Part shown: one piece after another, positions 45,085-54,449 of the stretch
How the letters are laid out: each line of letters opens with the position of its first letter
Numbering within the stretch: position 1 is the stretch's first letter
Origin: Paenibacillus hemerocallicola
Lineage (GTDB): Bacteria > Bacillota > Bacilli > Paenibacillales > NBRC-103111
NCBI RefSeq assembly: GCF_006265175.1
Contig: NZ_VDCQ01000059.1
Coordinates: forward strand, 2,203 to 66,202
Direction: 5' to 3'
Length of the DNA: 64,000 nucleotides
Notes under the pieces: generated by a model
What the model saw: only the letters and a program-made list of their open reading frames with translations
What the model was told of the DNA's origin: nothing
Databases searched by the model: none
Position numbers and translations under genes: made by a program

Positions 45085-46601
45085 CGGGCCGCATCCTCCT
45101 TGTAGCTGACCGGGGTAATACCCGTATGGCGCTTGAACAGCTTGCGGAAATATTTCAGGTCCTGGTACCCGCACTGCAGCGCCACGTCGGCTATTTTACG
45201 GCTCGGATCGGCCGCGAGCAGCGACTTGGCGTGCTCGATCCGCAGATGGGCGACGTAGTCGAGAAAGTTTCTCCCCGTATGCTGGCGGAACAGCGAGCTG
45301 AAGTAGCCGGGGCTCATGTAGCTGTTCTGGGCCAGCTCGGACAAATTGATCGTTTGGCAATAATGGGTATCGATGTACGCTTTGGCTTTCTCTACGGCGA
45401 GGCGCGTCTCCATCGCGTTCTCGCTGTCCGTCTCCTTCAGACGATTGCGGAAAAAATCAGTCACCGTCCGCTGTTTGTCGTCCAGCGAGACGATCGAAGG
45501 GAGCGATCTCGCGATGCGGCAAGCTTCGAGGAAGTCGGGCTCGCGGATGAGTCCGGCTTCGTACAGCTCGCGGGCTCCGCGCAGCAGCACGTAATGATAC
45601 GAACCGTCCACGATGTCGGGATGGGCGGAGTGGCCGATATCCAGCAGCTCGTCGAGCTTGTCCAGAGCCGCGCGCCGATTGCCCTGCCGGAGATGGAACG
45701 CCCATTCCTGCTCCCACGCGGCGCTTAGCGGCACGAAATCCGCGGTTTCCGCTTCCAGACTCTCGAAAGTGGCCGGCTCGTCCGCACGGTCCGCCTTCCG
45801 GCTTGTCCGGATCGTGTAGGCATCGAACGCTTGGCCGACCGTTTCCTTCACCTTGATGATGCCTTCCGCCGCGTTGCCGATGCTGATTCTGGCGATTTCC
45901 CGGCTGCTATCCGCCAATCGCTTCAGCTCCGAGGCGATATCGCCCGCGACGAGCGACGGAGCGGCGGCTATCAGCAGATAGACGCCGCGGATGCGCAGGA
46001 CGCACACGGCCAGCCGGTCGGCGAGCGGACGCAGCGTCTCGTATACGGCCGGCTTGTCCAGCCTGCTTTCGAATACGGCGGCCACGAACCGGTCCTCCGG
46101 ATCCGCGAAGCGGATTTCGGCAAACTCCGAGATCAGCTTCGAGCCGGTTTCCCCGTAAGCGCCTTCAAGCAGAAAGTGGAAAAACTGCTCGCGCCATCTG
46201 AGCAAATCCGCTTCCGCCTTCCTGTGCCGTTCCTCGCCCCGCCGAACGAGTCCGGCCAGGAGCTCGTTCAGCTCCCCGGGATCTACCGGCTTGAGCAGAT
46301 AGTCGGCCACGGTCAACTGAATCGATTTGCGCACATATTGGAAATCGTCGTAGCCGCTGACCACGACATATGCGATATCGGGATACTGCTCCTTCGCTTT
46401 CTCGATCAGCTCGAGCCCGTTCATGATCGGCATGCGTACGTCGGTAATGACGATATCCGCTTCCGCGTCCCCGATCCGCTCGAGCGCATCCCGGCCGTTC
46501 GCGCATTCTCCCGCCGGCGTAAGCCCGAGTTTCTCCCATTCGATCATTTTGACAAGCCCGGCGCGGGAAAGTCTTTGGTCGTCCACGATCAATACATTCA
46601 T
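45081..46601 (-). CDS. YesN-type response regulator with AraC output domain
   Basis: 506 residues from the ATG at 46601 (GGCGGGGA upstream); the extra 68 codons upstream are not coding-like. Receiver domain: MNVLIVDDQRLSRAGL, phospho-acceptor in DIVITDVRMPIMNG (about Asp55), VVVSGYDDFQYV and LLKPVDPGE. A ~250-residue linker is followed by the C-terminal AraC double HTH (LAQNSYMSPGYFSSLFRQHTG, VALQCGYQDLKYFRKLFKRHTGITP in outline). It activates carbohydrate genes in this family; the likely target is the divergent importer promoter. Confidence 0.92.
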   Translation of the reverse strand: MNVLIVDDQRLSRAGLVKMIEWEKLGLTPAGECANGRDALERIGDAEADIVITDVRMPIMNGLELIEKAKEQYPDIAYVVVSGYDDFQYVRKSIQLTVADYLLKPVDPGELNELLAGLVRRGEERHRKAEADLLRWREQFFHFLLEGAYGETGSKLISEFAEIRFADPEDRFVAAVFESRLDKPAVYETLRPLADRLAVCVLRIRGVYLLIAAAPSLVAGDIASELKRLADSSREIARISIGNAAEGIIKVKETVGQAFDAYTIRTSRKADRADEPATFESLEAETADFVPLSAAWEQEWAFHLRQGNRRAALDKLDELLDIGHSAHPDIVDGSYHYVLLRGARELYEAGLIREPDFLEACRIARSLPSIVSLDDKQRTVTDFFRNRLKETDSENAMETRLAVEKAKAYIDTHYCQTINLSELAQNSYMSPGYFSSLFRQHTGRNFLDYVAHLRIEHAKSLLAADPSRKIADVALQCGYQDLKYFRKLFKRHTGITPVSYKEDAAR

Positions 46602-46954
46602 CCGTGTCCCCGCCTTTGTTGACGATTCACGGCCTGATTGGCGCTCATGACTCATCGTCTTGATAAACGGCGGACGCTCCAGAAAGGCAGAGCGCCGCTC
46701 AGCTTTGCCACTTAGTATAGCATATGTTTCATGCCCTTCACTTACCCGCCGCCCATCCGAACCGGATGCAAAAAAATGGCCCCCCTCCGAAACAAAGAAT
46801 GTCACCTCGAAATGTAAAACGTTTTCACGTACAGTTAACCTATCGAGAAAACGCTACCGTACATGCCGTATAAGCCGAAGCCGGATAACTGCCAAAGCAG
46901 GTTCCTCGCTAAGCTTGTATAGCCGCTATACGATCGACGGGGGGTCGAAACATC
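46602..46954. other. Divergent promoter region between the two-component system and the sugar importer
   Basis: 353 bases without a supported gene. The palindrome at 46813-46827 is listed separately. A long N-terminal extension of the response-regulator frame runs through it without a ribosome-binding site. Confidence 0.5.
46813..46827. promoter_or_regulatory. Palindrome GTAAAACGTTTTCAC, LacI/CcpA-like
   Basis: Near-perfect 15-base palindrome centred on CG (46813-46827), about 130 bases before the first permease gene. The CG-centred A/T-flanked form resembles cre or LacI-family sites, though its spacing differs by one base from the cre consensus. Confidence 0.4.
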
Positions 46955-47854
46955 ATGGCTGCATCCGCATCACGACTATTCCGCAAGCATTGGAAGGGCT
47001 ATGCTTTCCTGATCCCGGTGTTTGCCGTGCTTGCGACGTTCAAGTACATTCCTTTCTTCAACGCGCTGATCATGTCGTTCTACGATTGGAACGGTGCGAA
47101 CGTCCGGACGTTCATCGGACTCGACAACTTCGTCCAGTTGTTTCGAGACAGGACGTTTTACGTATCGCTGAAAAACATGGGAATATTTACCGTAACCGGG
47201 GTGCTCATTCAACTGACGGTGCCTTTGCTGGCCGCCGTTCTCGTGTTCCATATCAAGCACAACCGGCTGCAAAATATGTTCAAGCTCTGGTTCGTCATTC
47301 CGCTCGTCATTCCGGGCATCGTCATTTACTTGACCTGGCAATGGATTTTCGCCGGAGATTACGGCGTATTGAACGAGCTGCTCGGGCAAATCGGACTCGA
47401 ATCGTGGACCCATGCCTGGCTCGGCGAAAGCAAGACGGCACTATGGAGTGTCATCTTCGTCAACTTCCCGTGGATCGGGGGAATCACGTTTCTTATTTAT
47501 TTGGCGGGTTTGATGGCGATTTCCGGCGAACTGTTCGAGGTTGCCAAGCTTGACGGCATGAACGCCTTGCAGCGGTTCATGCATCTGGAGCTGCCGCTCG
47601 TGCGCAGCCAGCTGAAGATGGTCATGGTGCTGACGATCATCCAGCAAATCCAAAGCTTCGAGAACATTCTCGTACTGACCAACGGCGGTCCTGGACAATC
47701 GACGATGACCCCCGCGCTATACTTGTATATTCAAGGCTTCTCCTATAGCAAAATGGGGTATGCCTCCGCGATCGGTCTCGTCCTGTTCCTGCTGTTATTG
47801 CTGCTGACCTGGGCGAATAACCGGTTCGTCAAAAACACAGAGACTATCGACTAG
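46955..47854 (+). CDS. Sugar ABC transporter permease, CUT1 family (MalF/LplB-like)
   Basis: 299 residues, six membrane segments (FLIPVFAVLATFKYIPFFNALI, TGVLIQLTVPLLAAVLVF, LWFVIPLVIPGIVIYLTWQWIF). The EAA loop is EVAKLDGMNALQRFMHLELPLVRSQ, the site that docks the ATPase. With the next permease and the lipoprotein at 48731 it forms an oligosaccharide importer. No ATPase gene is nearby, so a shared MsmX-type ATPase is expected. Confidence 0.92.
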   Translation: MAASASRLFRKHWKGYAFLIPVFAVLATFKYIPFFNALIMSFYDWNGANVRTFIGLDNFVQLFRDRTFYVSLKNMGIFTVTGVLIQLTVPLLAAVLVFHIKHNRLQNMFKLWFVIPLVIPGIVIYLTWQWIFAGDYGVLNELLGQIGLESWTHAWLGESKTALWSVIFVNFPWIGGITFLIYLAGLMAISGELFEVAKLDGMNALQRFMHLELPLVRSQLKMVMVLTIIQQIQSFENILVLTNGGPGQSTMTPALYLYIQGFSYSKMGYASAIGLVLFLLLLLLTWANNRFVKNTETID

Positions 47855-47871
47855 AGAGGGGGGATTCGCCC

Positions 47872-48690
47872 ATGCGATTCCGATTGGCGGCCGTGCCGCA
47901 TTACTTGGTGCTGGCGATCCTGCTCGGGCTGACGCTGTTTCCTTTCTATATGCTGATCGTCAGCTCGCTGAAATATTCCGAGCAAATGATTTTGAACTTC
48001 TGGGGCGTCGGCTTCCCGCTGCATCTCGATAATTACGTGACGGCGTTCAAGCAAATCGGACCTTTCATCTGGAACACGGTGTTTATCTCCAGCTGTATCG
48101 TAATCGGCGTACTGATCATTTCGTCGTTCGCGGGCTATTCGTTCATGCGGTTTTCGTATCCCGGCAAAAACGTGCTGTTCATGCTCATCCTGTCGCTCAT
48201 GATGGTGCCGGGCTTCCTCATTCTCATCCCGCAGTTTTTGCTCGTACAGAAGCTGGGCATGCTGAATACGTATCAAGGGCAAATATTTCCTCCGATGGCG
48301 TTCGGCGCTTCGATGGCGACGTTTCTGATGAGGACGTTTTTCGAGGGGCTGCCGCGAAGCTTGCTGGAGGCGGCCGAAACGGAAGGAGCCGGAGAGCTGC
48401 AAATTTTCGCCAAAGTGGTCATGCCGCTTTCGCTGCCGGTCATTTCCACGGTGTCGATCATCAACTTCCTGTCCGGCTGGAACAACTATATTTGGCCGCT
48501 CGTCTCGACTACGGGGGAGAAGGTCAAGCCCGTCATTCTCGCTTTAAGCACCGTGACCGGCAGCATGGATCAAGGCATCAGCGTCAAGCTGGCCGGATAT
48601 ATCATCTCGTCGATCCCGCTGCTCGCGCTCTTTCTAGTCGCTACCAAGCCTTTTATCTCCGGCATAACGTCGGGGGCGGTGAAAGGTTAG
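47872..48690 (+). CDS. Sugar ABC transporter permease, CUT1 family (MalG/YtcP-like)
   Basis: 272 residues, 17 bases after the first permease, with GAGAGGGGGG upstream. Six membrane segments; the EAA loop is SLLEAAETEGAGELQIFAKVVMPLSLPV. The N-terminus LFPFYMLIVSSLKYSEQM is typical of MalG-like subunits. Partner of the preceding permease. Confidence 0.92.
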   Translation: MRFRLAAVPHYLVLAILLGLTLFPFYMLIVSSLKYSEQMILNFWGVGFPLHLDNYVTAFKQIGPFIWNTVFISSCIVIGVLIISSFAGYSFMRFSYPGKNVLFMLILSLMMVPGFLILIPQFLLVQKLGMLNTYQGQIFPPMAFGASMATFLMRTFFEGLPRSLLEAAETEGAGELQIFAKVVMPLSLPVISTVSIINFLSGWNNYIWPLVSTTGEKVKPVILALSTVTGSMDQGISVKLAGYIISSIPLLALFLVATKPFISGITSGAVKG

Positions 48691-48730
48691 GATAGAAGAA
48701 AGCCATTATACACATAAGGGGTGTAATCCG

Positions 48731-50182
48731 ATGTCGAATGGAACAAAGAGATTATTCTCGAAAGGCTTGACGCTTGCAGTGGCATCGTCCATCCTCCTCG
48801 CGGCCTGCAGCACGTCCAAGTCGGACGATACCAAAACCGCGGAGGGCGGCGAGAAGACGATCAATCTGACGTTTGCCGTGGAAACGCCGAAGCAGGAGGA
48901 GATCAAGGCGGTATGGCAGGAAATCGTGAACGGCTATGCGCAGAAAAAGCCGAATGTGAAAATCAAGCTCGATTATGCGCCGAACGACGGCGACGCCTTT
49001 CGCACATGGCTGACGACAGGCCTGATCGGCGGTACGGCTCCGGAAATCGTGCCGAGCCGCTACACATGGACGCACGAAGATTTGAACAAGGATCTGCTCG
49101 TCGATTTGACGGCGGAATATGACAAGCCGAATCCGTATACGGACAATAAGACGTGGAAGGACACGTTTACGCCGACGATTCTGAACGAGATGAAAAATCC
49201 GATATCGGCCAAGCTGTCGGGAGTCGCTCTGCAAACGCTGGCGATTCGCGTATTCTACAATCAGGATTTGTTCAAGAAGCAAGGCCTGCAAGTACCGAAG
49301 ACATGGACCGAATTTATCGATGTGCAGAAGAAGCTGAAAGCGGCGGGGGTGACGCCGTTCGCCTTCGCCAATTCGAAGCCCGGCGACAACCATTTGCTGT
49401 GGGTCACCAATCTGATGACGAACCAGATCGCGGCCGATAAGGTCAAGTCGTACGACTGGAACCAGAACCGCCAGCTGGAGCTGAACGAGATCGCGGGCGC
49501 CGTCGACCAAGATACGATTAACCTGCAGGCCGCGGACTGGTTCGGCGTTATGCCGATCATCAAGGACTGGTCGCAATATTTCGCCAAAGGCTATAACGGC
49601 ATGAACGGAGACACGGCGAAGGAAATGTTCATCCGCGGCGACGTCGCGATGGTCATGGCCGGCAATTACGAGCTGAACACGATTCAGGATTCGAAAGCGA
49701 GAAAATTCGAATTCGGCACGTTCGCGCTGCCTTACTTGACGAAGAAAGAACATCCGAATGCGGCCGAGAAATATTACGAGCTGGGCGGATACCCGGACAT
49801 GGTGTTCACGATTCCGAAAAAAGTGACCGGCGACAAGCTGGAGGCGTCCGTCGATTTCCTCAAATATTTGTCCTCGCCGGAAGTGGCGACGGTGATGGGA
49901 AACAAAATGTATACGGCGACGACGCTCGTCGGCGTCAAGCTTCCCGATCATCTGCAAGGCTTTCAATTCGTCGGGGAACGCATTCTGGTCAACTTCTACG
50001 CCGCCCATATCAGCAAGAAGCTGAATGAAGATTTGGTGCGGATCGGCCAGCTGTATTTGGAAGATTCGGTTCCGCTGGACAAGTATGCGGCCGAGATGCA
50101 GAAGACGCTCAAGAACGACATGAATGATACGATGAAGTTGAACAACTGGACGAAAGACAATCAATACGGATCCAAGAAATAA
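48731..50182 (+). CDS. CUT1 sugar-binding lipoprotein
   Basis: 483 residues. Signal peptide with lipobox LAAC at about residue 26; SBP family 1 domain with GGTAPEIVPSRYTW, IRVFYNQDLFKKQGLQVPKTWTEFID, RGDVAMVMAGNYELN and LEASVDFLKYLSSPEVATVM. Unlike SBP-1 to -3 it is directly behind two permease genes, so this is the only complete importer cassette (minus ATPase) in the window. It is followed by the sulfatase and GHL6-like genes on the same strand, implying an oligosaccharide, perhaps sulfated, as substrate. Confidence 0.92.
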   Translation: MSNGTKRLFSKGLTLAVASSILLAACSTSKSDDTKTAEGGEKTINLTFAVETPKQEEIKAVWQEIVNGYAQKKPNVKIKLDYAPNDGDAFRTWLTTGLIGGTAPEIVPSRYTWTHEDLNKDLLVDLTAEYDKPNPYTDNKTWKDTFTPTILNEMKNPISAKLSGVALQTLAIRVFYNQDLFKKQGLQVPKTWTEFIDVQKKLKAAGVTPFAFANSKPGDNHLLWVTNLMTNQIAADKVKSYDWNQNRQLELNEIAGAVDQDTINLQAADWFGVMPIIKDWSQYFAKGYNGMNGDTAKEMFIRGDVAMVMAGNYELNTIQDSKARKFEFGTFALPYLTKKEHPNAAEKYYELGGYPDMVFTIPKKVTGDKLEASVDFLKYLSSPEVATVMGNKMYTATTLVGVKLPDHLQGFQFVGERILVNFYAAHISKKLNEDLVRIGQLYLEDSVPLDKYAAEMQKTLKNDMNDTMKLNNWTKDNQYGSKK

Positions 50183-50282
50183 CCGGATCCGGCCCCGATT
50201 CCCCCGGCGCCCATGCAGACGGCGAACCGGGGGAATTGCCTGAATACGGACGGGTCCGGATCCCGATCGGGAGGGAAAGCGG

Positions 50283-51770
50283 ATGAATTGCATCGTTATC
50301 GTTTGCGACACGCTGCGTGTCGATCATTGCGGACCTTATCATCTGGGCCGGCCGCTGAACCGGGTCGTTAGCCCGGAGCAGCCGGAGTGGACCGTGCCGA
50401 CGCCGAATATGGACCGGCTCGCCCGCCGGGGCACGGTGTTCGACAACGCCTGGTGCGGCTCGACGCCTTGCATGCCGGCCCGAAGGGATATATATACGGG
50501 GCGGTACGAGTTTCTGGAGCGCGGCTGGGGCCCCCTGGAGGATGATGACCTCGATTTGCCGAGGCAGGTATCCGGTCCGCCGAATCAATCGCTCGGCTGG
50601 CAGCTTGGGCAAGGGTACCCGGTCAGCTACATGGTGACCGATCATTTTCATTTGTGGGAGCAGGGCGCGGGCAATTACCATATGGGGTACACCGGGTTCG
50701 ATTTCGTTCGCGGCCACGAGGCGGACGCCTGGAAAACGGACCCGATCGTCTTCCCTTGCCCGGACGACGCGGGTCATAAGGTCGAACGCCACCATCGGAA
50801 CGTCCATCTGACGCGCAAATCGGAGAACGATTATTTTTGCGCCCAAGTGTTCACGCAGGCGGCGGACTGGCTGGAATCGAACAAAACGCATGACGACTTC
50901 TACATGCATATCGACTGCTTCGACCCGCACGAGCCGTGGGATCCTCCGGAGGACTTGCTGAAAATGTTCGATCCGCGGGGATACGACGTGGACCGTTGGA
51001 AGTCGATGGTGCCGTACGACGAGTGGGGCAACCACTATTCGCCGGAGGAGCTGCGGCACGTGCAAGCGCGGTACGCCGCGATGGTGACGCTGACCGACAA
51101 GTGGCTCGGCATGCTTCTGGACAAGCTGGACGAGCTCGATATGTGGAAAAATACGATGGTCATATTCACCTCGGATCACGGCACGTACAACGGCGATCGC
51201 GGCCGGATCGGCAAGCTGCAGACGCATCAGCACGACGCTTGCGGACACATTCCGTTCATTGTCGCGCACCCGCAGGATGGGCATGGCGAACGGCGAAGCC
51301 AGCTCGTACAGCTCGTCGACATTTACCCGACGGTACTGAGCGCGGTAGGTCGTCCTTGCCCGCCGGATCGGCACGGCATCGACCTGCTGCCGGTGCTGCG
51401 CGATTCCGCAGCGGCTACACGCCGCTATGCGATCAGCGGCATGTTCGGACGAAGCGTGACGATTACGGACGGAGAATGGATATTGCACCAATCGCCGGTG
51501 CCGGACAACAAGCCTTTGTATTGGTACGGGCACAGTACCGCGAGGTTCATCCACTACGATCTCGGTCCGTACGAGAACGGGCGCCGCGCGGTCGACTGTC
51601 CGTCCTGGGAGACGCCGACGTGGCTTAGCGACAAGCGCGCGGACCCGAACGAGTTTGCGAATTTGGCCGAAGCCCTCCCGGACAAGCTGGCGGAGCTGCA
51701 GCGGGAGCTCGCCGACAAGCTCGTCGGGCTGGGCGCTCCCCCGGAGCAGTTGGAGAGGCTTGGCTTATAA
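50283..51770 (+). CDS. Cytoplasmic sulfatase (Cys-type, formylglycine-dependent family)
   Basis: 495 residues with GGGAGGGAAAG upstream. The sulfatase consensus Cys-x-Pro-x-Arg appears as STPCMPARRDIYTG with Cys63 as the residue converted to formylglycine. Metal ligands: VCDTLRVDH at the N-terminus and FTSDHGTYNGDRG near residue 297. It starts directly with the first beta strand and has no signal peptide, so it acts in the cytoplasm on imported sugars. No sulfatase-maturing enzyme is in the window. Family S1 type; sulfate position unknown. Confidence 0.9.
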   Translation: MNCIVIVCDTLRVDHCGPYHLGRPLNRVVSPEQPEWTVPTPNMDRLARRGTVFDNAWCGSTPCMPARRDIYTGRYEFLERGWGPLEDDDLDLPRQVSGPPNQSLGWQLGQGYPVSYMVTDHFHLWEQGAGNYHMGYTGFDFVRGHEADAWKTDPIVFPCPDDAGHKVERHHRNVHLTRKSENDYFCAQVFTQAADWLESNKTHDDFYMHIDCFDPHEPWDPPEDLLKMFDPRGYDVDRWKSMVPYDEWGNHYSPEELRHVQARYAAMVTLTDKWLGMLLDKLDELDMWKNTMVIFTSDHGTYNGDRGRIGKLQTHQHDACGHIPFIVAHPQDGHGERRSQLVQLVDIYPTVLSAVGRPCPPDRHGIDLLPVLRDSAAATRRYAISGMFGRSVTITDGEWILHQSPVPDNKPLYWYGHSTARFIHYDLGPYENGRRAVDCPSWETPTWLSDKRADPNEFANLAEALPDKLAELQRELADKLVGLGAPPEQLERLGL

Positions 51771-51810
51771 GGCTGCTGCAAAAGTCGGATTAACTGGAAA
51801 ACATCAGATT

Positions 51811-52001
51811 GTTGAATAAGTCAAAAAGAGAGAATTGTCATACAAAAAGAGGTGAGGGAAAGGTGCGGAAAGCGAATCGGCTGACTTTAAAATCGTGTTG
51901 TAACCGCTAAAATCATATAAACAACACGATTTTAACGGATGTGGAGCGCATTCCCCCACCTCTTGTCTCCGGCGCTTCCTCTCTTTGCAGACTTTTTCAA
52001 C
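51811..52001. repeat. Nested palindromic repeat, copy 1 (~191 bp)
   Basis: Ends GTTGAATAAGTC / GACTTTTTCAAC are inverted (11 of 12). Inside, AAAATCGTGTTGT (51889-51901) and ACAACACGATTTT (51921-51933) pair perfectly. Between the two levels lie gaggggtgaggg-like / cccccacctctt-like complementary tracts. No coding capacity. It is 48 bases before the GHL6-like gene; a homologous copy follows that gene. Confidence 0.75.
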
Positions 52002-52049
52002 AGTCTCATATTTTCATGTTGTTGAGAAATAGAGCAGGAGGTTCATCTT

Positions 52050-54077
52050 ATGAAAAAAGACAGCTGGTTCTGGGATCGCATGCGTCAGGTGCATGTCGAT
52101 TTTCATATGCCGGAGTTTCCGCGGGAAGCGATTCGCAGCTTTGACGCAAAATCGTTCGTCGACCGGTTCGTCCGGGCGAAGGTCAACGTCATCGGCGTGT
52201 TTACGAAATGCCATTTCGGCAACGCTTTTTACGACAATACGGTAGGGCATAAGCACGGCGGGCTGAAGGAGGATTTCTTCGGCGAGGTGCTGGCTGAGGC
52301 CCGCAAGCATGACATCAAGGTAATCGCATATTACTCGCTCGGCACGGACGCGAGAGCCGTTCGGGACAATCCGGACTGGTATCAGGTGGACGAGCACGGA
52401 AACGTGCGCGGCGCCGAAGGGACGGTATGGGAGCTGCCGTGCCTCAATAGCCCTTATCGCGAGGAGCTTGTCCTGCCGCAAATCAAGGAAATTACCGAGA
52501 AGTACGACATGGACGGATATTTGTTGGATATTCCGTATTTGCACAACCATTATTGCTTCTGCCCGTATTGCAAAAAGAAATTCGCCGAGGAGTACGGACG
52601 CGAGATGAAGCCGGAGCTGCTGGAAACGGACCGCGAGCTCGTGGTCCGCTTCGGCATCGATACGGCGGCGCGCTGCATGGAGGAAATTGCCGCAACGGTG
52701 AAACGGATACGTCCGCACGTGCTGATGAACTGCAACGGCGCTTGGCGGATGGGCGAGCCCGATCGGGTCAACGCGACGAGCGATTACGGCTTGTGGGAAT
52801 CACAGCCGTCGGCGACGGGCTCCTTCCACAACCATTCGATCCGCGCGCGTTATGCCCGCACGCTTGAAGTGCCCGTGCAAATTATGACGGTCCGGTTCAC
52901 CGAGGGCTGGGGGCTGATGTCCTGCAAAACGGCGGAGCAGCTCAAATATGAATTCGCGACGATCATGGCGAACGGCGGCATAATCAATATCGGGGATCAG
53001 GTGCTGCCGGACGGGACGCTGCAGGATGGCGTGTACGAGGTGATCGGCGAGGCGTTCGCCTTCGTGGAGGAGCGGGAGAAGTATTGCATCCGGGCGGAAA
53101 GCGTGCGCGAGGTGGCGCTGATCGCAAACAACACGAACAACTGGTACCACGACAAAGACGATGCCGCAACGTTTGGAGCGGCCAAGATGCTGCTCGAAGG
53201 CCACCACCAGTTCGACATGTACTACAACGACGATTTCCCGGATTTGAGCGGTTACCGCGTCGTCGTGCTGCCCGAAACGGTCGAGCTGTCGGAGGCTTCC
53301 GCGGCGCGGCTCGAAGCGTTTGTCGCGGACGGCGGACTGTTGCTCTCGGCCGGCGAAGCTACGTTTTGCCGGAGACGTCAAAACTTCTTGCTGTCCGGAC
53401 TGTTCGGCGTCAATTATTTGGAACGTTCGCCATACGGCGTCGGTTACTTGACCGAGCATGACGGACTGTGGAGGGGCGTCGCCCGCATTCCTCAGCTGAT
53501 CGAAGCCCCGTTCATCAAAACGGTGCCGTCGACCGCGGAGACGCTGAGCTTTGTCCAGTGGCCGCTAACGGTACCTGCGGTCAGCAGGGCGTTCCGCCAT
53601 CCGATTCCGCCCGGGGGCAACGTCAGCGATTGTCCGGGCATCAGCGTCAACCGGTACGGCAAAGGGACGGCCTTGTATATCGCCGCGCCGGTATTCGGCT
53701 CTTATTGGCATTCGAATCATTTCTGGGTGCGGCGGATCGTGGACAATTTGCTCCGGAGTCATTACCGCAAATATGCGGAAGTGGAAGCGCCGACGCATAT
53801 CGAGACGAATTTGATGCGCAAGGACGGCAAAACGTATTTGCACGTCATCAACTTCCAGAGCAATCATGCGGGGGAGAAAAGCACCGCCTTTTACAACCCG
53901 ATCGAAAATATTACCCCGGTGCACGACATTCGGGTCGTCATCCGCGACAACGAGCTTCGCAAAGCGGTCATGCGGCCGGATAATGTGGATTTGCCGGTCG
54001 AAGCGACCGAGGACGGAATCGCGTTTACGATTCCGCGGGTGCACATTCACGCGATTATCGAGTTAAGCATGGCGTAA
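52050..54077 (+). CDS. Glycosidase-like protein, GHL6 / beta-galactosidase-trimerisation type
   Basis: 675 residues, GCAGGAGG upstream. The N-terminal ~340 residues form a TIM barrel of hypothetical-glycosyl-hydrolase-6 type: VHVDFHMPEFPREAIRSFDA, AKVNVIGVFTKCHFGNAFYD, DIKVIAYYSLG, MDGYLLDIPYLHNHYCFCPYCKKKF with a CxxC pair, HVLMNCNGAW. Then a trimerisation-like Rossmann segment (YRVVVLPETVELSEASAARLEAFVADGGLLLSAGEA in outline) and a C-terminal beta domain. No signal peptide. Relatives are alpha-L-fucosidase/beta-galactosidase-like; the substrate is not determined. Follows the sulfatase and is bracketed by the two palindromic repeats. Confidence 0.8.
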   Translation: MKKDSWFWDRMRQVHVDFHMPEFPREAIRSFDAKSFVDRFVRAKVNVIGVFTKCHFGNAFYDNTVGHKHGGLKEDFFGEVLAEARKHDIKVIAYYSLGTDARAVRDNPDWYQVDEHGNVRGAEGTVWELPCLNSPYREELVLPQIKEITEKYDMDGYLLDIPYLHNHYCFCPYCKKKFAEEYGREMKPELLETDRELVVRFGIDTAARCMEEIAATVKRIRPHVLMNCNGAWRMGEPDRVNATSDYGLWESQPSATGSFHNHSIRARYARTLEVPVQIMTVRFTEGWGLMSCKTAEQLKYEFATIMANGGIINIGDQVLPDGTLQDGVYEVIGEAFAFVEEREKYCIRAESVREVALIANNTNNWYHDKDDAATFGAAKMLLEGHHQFDMYYNDDFPDLSGYRVVVLPETVELSEASAARLEAFVADGGLLLSAGEATFCRRRQNFLLSGLFGVNYLERSPYGVGYLTEHDGLWRGVARIPQLIEAPFIKTVPSTAETLSFVQWPLTVPAVSRAFRHPIPPGGNVSDCPGISVNRYGKGTALYIAAPVFGSYWHSNHFWVRRIVDNLLRSHYRKYAEVEAPTHIETNLMRKDGKTYLHVINFQSNHAGEKSTAFYNPIENITPVHDIRVVIRDNELRKAVMRPDNVDLPVEATEDGIAFTIPRVHIHAIIELSMA

Positions 54078-54107
54078 GGCGGTTGAAGGGCGCACGCTTG
54101 CCCCGTT

Positions 54108-54294
54108 GTTGAGAAAGTCAAAATGAGAACAGTACCGTCTGAAAGGGGTTGGGGAAATGTACGAAAGCGGAGCGTCTGACTTTAAAATCGGGTTATAACC
54201 GCTAATATTCATCCAAATAACTCGATTTTAACGGAAGTGAGCATTCCCCTACCCCTTGCCTTCCTCGCATCCTCTTTTTGTATACTTTCTCAAC
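54108..54294. repeat. Nested palindromic repeat, copy 2 (~187 bp)
   Basis: Homologous to 51811-52001 in the same orientation. Ends GTTGAGAAAGTC / TACTTTCTCAAC (11 of 12 inverted). The inner stem AAAATCGGGTTAT / ATAACTCGATTTT keeps pairing although both arms differ from copy 1. It starts 31 bases after the GHL6-like stop. Confidence 0.75.
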
Positions 54295-54301
54295 AGTCTG
54301 A

Positions 54302-54324
54302 GGTCGCCTTTGGCGGCCTTTTTT
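54302..54324 (+). terminator. Terminator of the importer-sulfatase-GHL6 unit
   Basis: GGTCGCC ttt GGCGGCC stem (one G-U pair) followed by TTTTTT. Confidence 0.85.
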
Positions 54325-54449
54325 GGTAATTTACACTTGATTTTATGGTTTGGCAACCCAATACATGGGAGTCCGGCTTCTTTTGTTATGCCGCCTGACT
54401 CAATGATACAATAAGAAGAAAAACCGATGAGGACAGGTGTTGATGCCGT

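Noticed and set aside
48752-50311. 519-codon minus-strand frame
   Set aside because: Antisense to the CUT1 binding protein; composition typical of a shadow frame.
50109-51554. 481-codon minus-strand frame
   Set aside because: Antisense to the sulfatase, whose catalytic motif proves the plus strand is coding.
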